A DNA stretch of 44,099 nucleotides. Source: Bacteroidia bacterium (lineage in GTDB: Bacteria > Bacteroidota > Bacteroidia > Chitinophagales > BACL12). Both the position numbers and the translations under genes were made by a program. Below are positions 33,632-40,472 of the stretch, in pieces. The first letter of the stretch is position 1. Each line of letters begins with the position of its first letter. The notes under the pieces are model-generated. The model worked only from the letters and a program-made list of their open reading frames with translations, ran no database searches and was not told the DNA's origin. The stretch spans positions 1-44,099 of the forward strand of contig JAUIHG010000007.1 in NCBI GenBank assembly GCA_030432405.1. Direction: 5' to 3'.

Positions 33632-35612
33632 AGACGGCTTCGTTGACCTTGACCGGGTATTTGGCCCGCAGTTCCTTGACCCACTCCTTTTCCAGGTACT
33701 CCTGGTAATCGGAGATCACATAGCCCTTGGCTTCGTCCAGGGTCTTGTTGGTCGGAGGAACCACGCGGTTGATGCGCACAAAGCGCACCTCACCCATTTC
33801 GGTGTCGGTATTGGCCGTCAGCGTACCGGGCACCTTGCCGGCAGCGTCGACCAGTTCGTTCTGGCCGGGCAGGTAAAGCGCGGTTTCGGTCAGCACCGTC
33901 TGTTCCCCGTCCTTGTTGTATTTCTCGCGGATCTCACCGGGCGTGGCGCCCTTGGAGGCCATCTTGCGGACCTTTTTGGCCGTTTTGGCATCGGCGATGG
34001 TGAAGGTCGTGGCCTCCACCCGCTCGTCCCAGCGGTAATCGTCGGCGTGCTCGGCGTGGAACGCCACCAGGCCCACGCTGTCGCGCATGGCTTCCTGCCA
34101 GACCTTTTCCTCGGTCAGCTCAAAGAGCAGAATGCCGTCCCGGTATTCCTGCAACAGGCGCCGGAAGGCTTCATCGCGGCGGCCGAGGGCATATTCGATG
34201 GTGCTTTCCTCCACAAACTGGTCGTAGAGGCGGCGCAGCTTGGCGGCAATGTCGCGTTCGCGAAACGCGCGTTGGCCGCTCTCCACATGGTCGGCAAACT
34301 GGCCGGTTGTAAATGCGGTATTGCCCAGCGTGAACAGGGCCGCATTGCGCTGGTCCATGTTGCGGGCGCGCCAGGTATTGATGACCAGACCCGAATCCAC
34401 CGCGGCGCGGAAGGCCATATAGACGCTGTCGTTCTCCTGGAAGCCGTATTGCTTTTGGGCGTTGCGCACAAAACGCTCGCGGGCCTCGTCGTAGCGGCCG
34501 GCGCGCTGCAGGCGGCGCATGATGTCGGCCTTGGTGTCGTCAAATCCGCCGAGCGGCTGCTTGCCGATCAGCTTGATGAGGTGGTAGCCGTATTGGGTGC
34601 GCACGGGCTCGGAAACCTGGCCTTCTTCTTCCAGGGCAAAGGCGGCCTCTTCAAAGGCATCCACCATCTGGTTGGACCCAAAGGGCTCCAGCATACCGCC
34701 CCGGCGTACGGTGCTCTTGTCGCCGGAATAGCGGGACACCAGGCTTTCCCATGAAACGCCGGCATCCAGCGAATCCTTGAGTGCCTCGGCCTGTTCGCGG
34801 GCCCCGGAAAAGGCATCCTCGCCCTCGTTTTCCTCCACCTTCAGCAGGATATGGGCCACCTGTACCTTGCCGCGGTTGTCCCGGCGGGCACCGGGCTTGA
34901 CCACGTGGTAGCCAAAGCGCGTGCGGACCACTTTGGAGATGCGGCCGCGCGGGGTTTCGAACAGCGCGTCTTCAAAGCTCTGGTCCGGCACGTAGAGGCC
35001 GGCCATATAGCCGATGTTGCCGCCGTTTTCCTCGGAGCTGGGATCGTCGCTTTCCGCCTTCGCCAGCTCGGCGAAATCCGCCCCGTCCATCAGGCGCTTG
35101 CGGATGGACTGGATGCGTTTCCAGGCGTTTGCAGTATCCTCCGGGGAAGCAGTGGGCTGGACTTCCACCATGATGTGGTTGGCGTCCACTTCCACCACCA
35201 TGCGGTCGTAGGCGGCCTCGGCCATGCCGTCGGTTACGGCCTTGTCGAAATAGGACTTGACCAGCTGGCGGCGGTAGCGGTCCAGCTCCGAACGCACGCC
35301 CGGCAGGGTGTCGATGCGCAGGCTGCGGGCCTCCTTGACCTTGAGCTTGAAGTTGATGTACAGCTCCAGGTACTCCTCCAGGGCCTCGCGGCTGAAATCG
35401 TCCTTCTGGTTGGGGTTGTTCTTGCGGTAGACGTATTCAAATTCGTCCAGGGTCACCGGTTCATTGCCGACCCGAAAGAGCACGGCGGAGGCATCCTCCC
35501 CATTGCTGCCGCCCGTCTGGGCGAAGGCCGTTGGCATGTACACAGCGCTCAGGCTGAGGGCCAAGGCCAGGGAAAGGCGGTATGCCGCGGCCTTGATCAC
35601 ACGGATTTTCAT
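33612..35612 (-). CDS. PpiC/SurA-type peptidyl-prolyl isomerase with tandem parvulin domains
   Basis: A 666-residue exported folding factor. The signal peptide is residues 1-32 (ending AFA/QT). A helical N-terminal domain (about 45-135) is followed by two parvulin domains: the first with ANHIMVEV, FAELAKAESDDPSSEENGGNIGY and FGYHVVKPG (about 135-255), the second with VAHILLKVEENEG, LVSRYSGDKSTVRRGGML and YGYHLIKLIGKQ (about 255-365). The C-terminal 300 residues are helical, with a further SurA-like region. It probably assists outer-membrane protein biogenesis. It heads the four-gene set ending in moxR, with its own promoter at 35684-35712. The following gene overlaps its end by 20 bp. Confidence 0.9.
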   Translation of the reverse strand: MKIRVIKAAAYRLSLALALSLSAVYMPTAFAQTGGSNGEDASAVLFRVGNEPVTLDEFEYVYRKNNPNQKDDFSREALEEYLELYINFKLKVKEARSLRIDTLPGVRSELDRYRRQLVKSYFDKAVTDGMAEAAYDRMVVEVDANHIMVEVQPTASPEDTANAWKRIQSIRKRLMDGADFAELAKAESDDPSSEENGGNIGYMAGLYVPDQSFEDALFETPRGRISKVVRTRFGYHVVKPGARRDNRGKVQVAHILLKVEENEGEDAFSGAREQAEALKDSLDAGVSWESLVSRYSGDKSTVRRGGMLEPFGSNQMVDAFEEAAFALEEEGQVSEPVRTQYGYHLIKLIGKQPLGGFDDTKADIMRRLQRAGRYDEARERFVRNAQKQYGFQENDSVYMAFRAAVDSGLVINTWRARNMDQRNAALFTLGNTAFTTGQFADHVESGQRAFRERDIAAKLRRLYDQFVEESTIEYALGRRDEAFRRLLQEYRDGILLFELTEEKVWQEAMRDSVGLVAFHAEHADDYRWDERVEATTFTIADAKTAKKVRKMASKGATPGEIREKYNKDGEQTVLTETALYLPGQNELVDAAGKVPGTLTANTDTEMGEVRFVRINRVVPPTNKTLDEAKGYVISDYQEYLEKEWVKELRAKYPVKVNEAVFEGLVR

Positions 35613-35683
35613 CTATCGAAGGGCTTGTCGGTGAAGCAATTAAGCACACAAAACGCGGGAAACACGGTTTCTCCGCAGCCCGG

Positions 35684-35712
35684 CAAAGGTAGCAACTTTG
35701 GGGCATCGACAA
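35684..35712 (-). promoter_or_regulatory. Promoter of the PpiC-SurA-MoxR gene set
   Basis: On the minus strand TTG (35712-35710), 18-nt spacer, TACCTTTG (35691-35684). Both elements fit the Bacteroidota consensus exactly. Transcription should start near 35677, giving a leader of about 65 nt. A TTCGCC/GGCGAA hairpin (35719-35734) lies just upstream of the -33 element. Confidence 0.78.
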
Positions 35713-35718
35713 GGCGCC

Positions 35719-35734
35719 TTCGCCTTCCGGCGAA
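35719..35734. repeat. Intergenic hairpin of the TTCGCC/GGCGAA family
   Basis: TTCGCC (35719-35724), loop TTCC, GGCGAA (35729-35734). It lies between the RsbW-like gene and the promoter of the PpiC gene, 7 nt beyond the -33 element. The same 16 bases also occur at 33506-33521 inside the lipoprotein gene. Confidence 0.6.
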
Positions 35735-35801
35735 CGCCATCCAGCAAGCGGCGGAATACAGGGGGAAAACGGGCCTGCGCAAGGCCGGGCATGCGATGGA
35801 C

Positions 35802-35829
35802 GGGGCCTGAAAGGGAAAGGTTCAGCCCC
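35802..35829 (-). other. Inverted repeat spanning the stop codon of the RsbW-like gene
   Basis: GGGGC-c-TGAA (35802-35811) pairs with TTCA-GCCCC (35821-35829), a 9-bp stem with one bulged base and a 9-nt loop. The TGA stop of the gene (35824-35822) lies in the stem. No T run follows, so it is not a standard terminator; it might slow 3' decay or aid termination. Confidence 0.35.
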
Positions 35830-36241
35830 GGCCTACGGCCAGTTCCAGAATGCACCAATGCCGGCCGTTGGCCTGGCGGTACTGGACACGGTCCATGATG
35901 CGGTGCATGAGGTGCAGGCCGAGCCCGCCGGCTTGCCCGGAAGCCACACGCTGGCGCGGGTCCTCGGCCATGGACTCCGGCTGGGGTTCAAAGCGGCCCA
36001 CGTCGGCCAGGCGGATGCGCAACAGGCCTTCGGCGAACGCCATTTCCACCAAAATCGGCGCCTGGCCGGCCCCGCTCTGCGGTCCGTGTTGGATGGCGTT
36101 GGCACAGGCCTCGTCCACAGCCAGAACCACCCGCTCCAGTTCCGGTCCGTCCAGGCCCGCTTCAAGCAGGTCCACACGCAGGGCTTGCCGGAAGCCGTGC
36201 AGGGCCTCGACCGCTCTGGGAATGTGGTAGCGCTGGAACAT
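35822..36241 (-). CDS. RsbW/SpoIIAB-like anti-sigma serine kinase (HATPase_c)
   Basis: A 139-residue GHKL-fold protein. The N box AVDEACANAIQHG places Glu44 and Asn48 at the catalytic-base and metal positions; LADVGRF (D80, G82) is the G1 box; GGLGLHLMHRIMD (105-117) is the ATP-lid G2 region. Length and motif order match stand-alone serine kinases of partner-switching systems (RsbW, SpoIIAB, BtrW), not histidine kinases. Expected role: bind an unknown target in its free state and phosphorylate the STAS protein encoded 60 bp upstream. In Bacteroidota no sigma-B is established, so the target need not be a sigma factor. Confidence 0.88.
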   Translation of the reverse strand: MFQRYHIPRAVEALHGFRQALRVDLLEAGLDGPELERVVLAVDEACANAIQHGPQSGAGQAPILVEMAFAEGLLRIRLADVGRFEPQPESMAEDPRQRVASGQAGGLGLHLMHRIMDRVQYRQANGRHWCILELAVGRG

Positions 36242-36301
36242 GGGGATTGGGAGGCAGGATTTGCTGTGTGCCCATCAGGCACGCAGGAAAAGGGAAGATG
36301 C

Positions 36302-36679
36302 TCAGTCTTCCCGGGCTTCGCCCACCAGGGCGATGGCCTCGGATTCCTGTTCCACAAAGCGGAACATGTCCGTCAGGCCGAGCATGTGGAAGGTGTCGAA
36401 GACGTTCGGCCGCAGGCCAAACAGGACAATCTTGCCGCCCTTCTGGTCGAGCTCCGGCTTGCTGGCCGAAAACACGCCCAGACCCGCCGAGGAAATGTAG
36501 AGCAGGTCGCGCCCGTCGATGACAAACCAGCGGGCACCCAGTTCCATGAAGGACTGCATGCGGCGGCGGAAGGACGGCGCTGAAGCGGCGTCCAAATGAC
36601 CGGCAATGGACAGAACGATGGCGGGGCCGACCTGCCGGTCGGTCACCTGCAGCGGGGAGGCGTCAGAAGCGGATTGCAT
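36302..36679 (-). CDS. STAS-domain anti-anti-sigma factor-like protein (RsbV/SpoIIAA-like)
   Basis: A 125-residue single STAS domain. Residues 19-35 (AIVLSIAGHLDAASAPS) and 52-70 (FVIDGRDLLYISSAGLGVF) are the conserved strand and phosphorylation loop; Ser63 or Ser64 in ISSAGLG aligns with the serine phosphorylated in SpoIIAA and RsbV. The C-terminus (GGKIVLFGLRPNVFDTFHMLGL) is also typical. By family, the dephosphorylated form binds the kinase and frees its target. It lies between the phosphatase gene (63 bp upstream) and the kinase gene (60 bp downstream), giving a complete writer-eraser-substrate set. Confidence 0.9.
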   Translation of the reverse strand: MQSASDASPLQVTDRQVGPAIVLSIAGHLDAASAPSFRRRMQSFMELGARWFVIDGRDLLYISSAGLGVFSASKPELDQKGGKIVLFGLRPNVFDTFHMLGLTDMFRFVEQESEAIALVGEARED

Positions 36680-36741
36680 GGCCGGGTATACGCAGGCCGG
36701 CCGGCGAAGGTTTGGCCGCTGCGGTGCATCCGATGACCAAC

Positions 36742-38853
36742 TCAGGTGAACTTGATGACCAACAGGGTCAAATCGTCGTTGACCGGACCGCCCTGCTGGA
36801 AGTCCTGCACGCTTTGCAGGATGTTCTCCCGGATGCGGTGCACGTCGAAGTAGGCGCTGTGTTTGACCACCTCGACCAGCCGCTCCTCTCCGTACATGTT
36901 GGGCAGGTCGGGGTCAATGGGTTCGCCGGAGGCGTCCAGAACCACTTCCGTGGATTGCATGTTCCGGGGCGCTTCGGCCTCGATGATGCCATCGGTGTAG
37001 ATGACCAGCACATCGTTGCTGTTGAAACGGTGCTCGCTGACGCGCACCATCTGGTCGTAGTCTTTGCTGCGCTCCATGCCCAGGCCCAGGAAGCCGGGCT
37101 TGATCCATTCGGCCTCGCCGGTATCGGCGTGGAAATGCAGCGGGTAACAATGCCCCGCGCGCGCCACGGTGAAGCGGTTTTCCTTGGGCTCGATGTCGAA
37201 ATAGGCCATGGTGACAAAGACCCCGATCGGGAAACAGGCCGATACGGCGTGGTTGACCCGGCGCATGAGCTGCACGGGTTTGCCCAGGTATTCGGTGTTG
37301 GAGTGGAAGATGCCTTTGAGTTCGGCCACGTTGAAGGCCGCACCCAGGCCATGCCCGGTTACGTCGCCGAGCACCACGTGCAGGCGGTCTTCGCCTTCGG
37401 CGAACACGTCGTAAAAATCTCCCCCCACCTGCATGGCCGGCCGGTAGTGCACCGCCAACGTGGCCCAGGGGACCTGCGGCATTTCCTGCGGCAGGAGGTT
37501 TTCCTGCACCCGCTTGGCGATCACCATTTCGCCTTCCATGCGCTGGGCCTCGATGGCCCGGTTGACCAGGCGGTAATTCTCTTCGGTGAGCAGCGACTGC
37601 TTGACCAGGTTGTGCAGCACGCGGATGGTGCGCTCGTCAAAGGCGTCCTGATGGCGGTGCAACAGCACCAGAAAGCCATCATCCTCTTTGGCCACTTCCA
37701 GCCGGAAAGCCAGGGCCGTGCGAAAGCGGTTGGACATGGCCCGCAAGCCGGGATGGCGGCGCGTATCGCGCACATAGATGTAGGCCTGTTCCTCCAACGG
37801 CTTGGTGAAGCCGTTTTCCGACAGCGCCTTTTCCCAGCGGCTGATCTCGTCGGTGTGCACGTCGCCTTCCCGCAGGTGTTGCACGCGATGGCGGCGCCGC
37901 AGGGGCCGCGAACGGAACCCGGCCGTGGCCCCACTGCGCTGCATGGCCACTTCAAAGAGGTGGTTGTGCAGTTCGGTTTCGTCCAGTTGGCCGGTGGCCG
38001 AACGCTCCAGCAGGCGTTCAAAACCTTCGAGGTCCCGGGCCCGGCGTTCGATCACCGCGCTGATGGGCCAGTTGAACAGCAGGGCCAGCAAGGAAACCAG
38101 CACATAGGCGCTGTTGAAACCCACCAGCACCAAAGGATAGCCGTTGAGCAGGGGCTCCTTGTGGAAGACATCCGGAATCGGATCCTGGATGAACTTGAGC
38201 AGCAAGACGCCGTGCACCCAGACCATGAGCAGCAGGTAAAACAGCGTGAACAGCCGCCCGGTGGGCCGCAGCTCGGCAATCCACTTGACGCGCAGCACCA
38301 GGCTGAAGGCCATGATGCCGGCCAGGCCGGCGAAGGGCCACATGGCCCAGGTGGGCCAGGGCCCGATGGCCGTGGCTGAACTGGCCAGCACCAACAGGAA
38401 AAAATAGTGCCAACCGGACCGTGTGGCCCGGGTGCGTTCGTCGATCAGGCCGCGCATGCGCACAAAAGCCCAGCACAGGTAGGCCACCACCGGCAAGGCG
38501 AGCAGGGCCGGCCAGACGTCGGTCATGAAATAGCCCAGGTCGTTGTCCTTGCCAGTATGCTCCAAAAGGAGCGAAACCAGCACCAGGCTAAGCACGGCCA
38601 TGCCGCCCAGGACCAGGGCCCCGAGCAGGGTTTCCGCCTCACGGGTAGGTTCCTCGCGGGAGATGGAACGGAAAAAAAGCAGCGTGGCGGCAAAGAAAAC
38701 CGCGTTGGCCAATTGCTGCCCCCAGGGCTCCAGGGCTATGGACCAACTGTATGCATTGCTGGTGCTCGACCATGCCGAAAGGCCCCATGCCCCCAACGCC
38801 AGGATGCCCAATGCGGTACGAACGGCGGGATGGTGGAAGTGGAGGGAACGCAT
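36742..38853 (-). CDS. Membrane-bound SpoIIE/RsbU-type PP2C phosphatase
   Basis: A 703-residue protein. Residues 1-260 contain about seven hydrophobic helices, so the sensor part sits in the cytoplasmic membrane. Residues about 280-430 look like a GAF-type domain, with a helical linker (ENYRLVNRAIEAQRMEGEMVIAKRVQENLLPQEMP) typical of RsbU/SpoIIE phosphatases. The catalytic domain (about 455-703) has the metal-binding GGDFYDVF (near 478) and GDVTGHGLG (near 497), VIYTDGIIEA and the final NDDLTLLVIKF. All acidic metal ligands are present. It should dephosphorylate the STAS protein encoded just downstream in response to a signal at the membrane. The signal is unknown. It is divergent from rlmD. 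Confidence 0.9.
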   Translation of the reverse strand: MRSLHFHHPAVRTALGILALGAWGLSAWSSTSNAYSWSIALEPWGQQLANAVFFAATLLFFRSISREEPTREAETLLGALVLGGMAVLSLVLVSLLLEHTGKDNDLGYFMTDVWPALLALPVVAYLCWAFVRMRGLIDERTRATRSGWHYFFLLVLASSATAIGPWPTWAMWPFAGLAGIMAFSLVLRVKWIAELRPTGRLFTLFYLLLMVWVHGVLLLKFIQDPIPDVFHKEPLLNGYPLVLVGFNSAYVLVSLLALLFNWPISAVIERRARDLEGFERLLERSATGQLDETELHNHLFEVAMQRSGATAGFRSRPLRRRHRVQHLREGDVHTDEISRWEKALSENGFTKPLEEQAYIYVRDTRRHPGLRAMSNRFRTALAFRLEVAKEDDGFLVLLHRHQDAFDERTIRVLHNLVKQSLLTEENYRLVNRAIEAQRMEGEMVIAKRVQENLLPQEMPQVPWATLAVHYRPAMQVGGDFYDVFAEGEDRLHVVLGDVTGHGLGAAFNVAELKGIFHSNTEYLGKPVQLMRRVNHAVSACFPIGVFVTMAYFDIEPKENRFTVARAGHCYPLHFHADTGEAEWIKPGFLGLGMERSKDYDQMVRVSEHRFNSNDVLVIYTDGIIEAEAPRNMQSTEVVLDASGEPIDPDLPNMYGEERLVEVVKHSAYFDVHRIRENILQSVQDFQQGGPVNDDLTLLVIKFT
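37390..37404. repeat. Hairpin of the TTCGCC/GGCGAA family in the phosphatase gene
   Basis: TTCGCC, loop TTC, GGCGAA. In frame it encodes FAEGE, directly after the metal-binding GGDFYDV motif; related phosphatases have a variable loop at this position. Confidence 0.45.
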
Positions 38854-39025
38854 GGAGGCGTGGGCGGGGCTACAGCGGGTATGGGGGTGTACGGGGGAAG
38901 TCCGGGCTTGGGTTTATGGCGCATCTTCGCGCGGACAGCGCGCCTGCATCAGCGGTGGAGGGCAGCGGGAAACGGCCTGCGATGCTACGCTCCTTGCTCT
39001 GTTGCGGCGCAAACCACCCAAGACC

Positions 39026-40456
39026 ATGGCCCGAAAAGTCCGCGAACTGACCGATGTAGCCATTGAAAAGGTGGCCGATAAGGGATTTGGCATCGGCTAC
39101 CAGGACGGCAAAGTGATTTTTGTCGAGCGCGCAGTGCCCGGCGACGTGGTCGATGTCCGCCTGTATAAGAACAAGGCGAATTTCGCCAAGGGCTACCCCA
39201 TTCGTTTCACGGGTTATTCACCGGATCGTGTGGAACCGTTCTGTTCGCACTTCGGGCATTGCGGAGGCTGCCACTGGCAAAACCTGCCTTACGAGCGGCA
39301 ATTGGCCGCCAAAACCCAGCTGGTGGCCGATGCCTTGCAGCGCATAGCGCGCATTCAGGGTGCGGAGGTGCAGCCTGCCATAGGCGCCGACCCGATCCGC
39401 TACTACCGCAACAAACTGGAGTACACCTTCTCCAACCAGCGCTGGCTCCGGCCCGACGAGCTCAATACCGGCATCGACAAGTGGTCCGACACCCTCGGCT
39501 ACCATGTGCCCAAGTTTTTTGACAAGGTCCTGGCCCTGGACCACTGCTACCTGCAGGCCGACCCCTCCAACGCCATGCGGGATTTCATGCGGGACACCGG
39601 CCACGCGATGGGCATCCCCTTCTACGACCTGCGCGAGCGCACCGGGGTGCTGCGCAACCTGGTCTTGCGCAACAACCGCCTGGGCGACTGGCTGGTGGTG
39701 CTGGTGGCCTCCGAAGACAGTCCGCGCATCCGGGAGTTGTTGGACGCCTTTGGCGAACGCTTTCCCGAAGTCCGTTCGCTCTGGCTGATGGTCAATACCA
39801 AACCCAACTCCTCCACCGGCGACCTGGAAGCCCTGCACCACGCTTGCGAGCACGCCATCCTGGAGCGCCTCGGGGAGCGGGAATACCGCATCGGGCCCAA
39901 GTCCTTTTTCCAGACCAATCCCCACCAGGCCGAAAAACTGGTTGCGCTGACGCGCGAACTCGCCGAATTGCGGCCCGATGACCGCGTCTACGACCTCTAC
40001 ACCGGCCTGGGCTCCATTGCCCTCTACGTGGCCGATGCCTGTGCCGAAGTGGTGGGCGTGGAATGGGTGGAAGAGGCCGTGGCCGATGCCCGCATCAATG
40101 CCGAGCGCAACGGCATCGGCAATTGCCGCTTTTACGCTGGCGACATGGCCAAGCTGCTGACCCGCGAATTCCTCGAAAAACAGGGCCGCCCCGACGTGAT
40201 CATCACCGATCCGCCGCGCGCGGGCATGCACGAACGCGTCAACCGCCGCATCCTCGAATCCGGCGCACGCCGCGTGGTCTACGTGAGCTGCAACCCTTCC
40301 ACCCAGGCCCGCGACCTCGAGCAACTCGGCGAGGGCTACCGCATCGTGCGCCTGCAGCCGGTGGACATGTTCCCGCACACCTACCACATCGAGAACATCG
40401 CGGTGCTGGACCGCAAACCCGATGCGGAATGGGGTTTGGCGGGTGCGGAAGGCTGA
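39026..40456 (+). CDS. rlmD: 23S rRNA (uracil-C5)-methyltransferase RlmD
   Basis: A 476-residue RNA m5U methyltransferase of the RlmD/TrmA family. Residues 1-62 form a TRAM RNA-binding domain. The iron-sulfur ligands are C73, C79 and C82 (FCSHFGHCGGCHWQ) with a fourth in LDHCYL near 173. The SAM-binding core includes VYDLYTGLGSIALYVAD; IITDPPRAGMHE and the catalytic nucleophile in VYVSCNPSTQARDL (near 422) follow, and HTYHIENIAVLDR ends the domain. All key residues are intact. The conserved part begins directly after the ATG at 39026; the frame is open upstream but lies antisense to the phosphatase gene. It acts on 23S rRNA in the cytosol; family members may be bifunctional, so the exact site is inferred. 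Confidence 0.93.
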   Translation: MARKVRELTDVAIEKVADKGFGIGYQDGKVIFVERAVPGDVVDVRLYKNKANFAKGYPIRFTGYSPDRVEPFCSHFGHCGGCHWQNLPYERQLAAKTQLVADALQRIARIQGAEVQPAIGADPIRYYRNKLEYTFSNQRWLRPDELNTGIDKWSDTLGYHVPKFFDKVLALDHCYLQADPSNAMRDFMRDTGHAMGIPFYDLRERTGVLRNLVLRNNRLGDWLVVLVASEDSPRIRELLDAFGERFPEVRSLWLMVNTKPNSSTGDLEALHHACEHAILERLGEREYRIGPKSFFQTNPHQAEKLVALTRELAELRPDDRVYDLYTGLGSIALYVADACAEVVGVEWVEEAVADARINAERNGIGNCRFYAGDMAKLLTREFLEKQGRPDVIITDPPRAGMHERVNRRILESGARRVVYVSCNPSTQARDLEQLGEGYRIVRLQPVDMFPHTYHIENIAVLDRKPDAEWGLAGAEG

Positions 40457-40472
40457 ATCCGGTATACGGCGG

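Noticed and set aside
35059..35075. TTCGCC-AGCTC-GGCGAA in the PpiC gene taken as an inserted repeat
   Set aside because: It encodes FAELAK, a well conserved parvulin segment, so protein conservation and codon preference explain it. The same caution applies to 1220-1234 (FAKGEY in GT2 enzymes).
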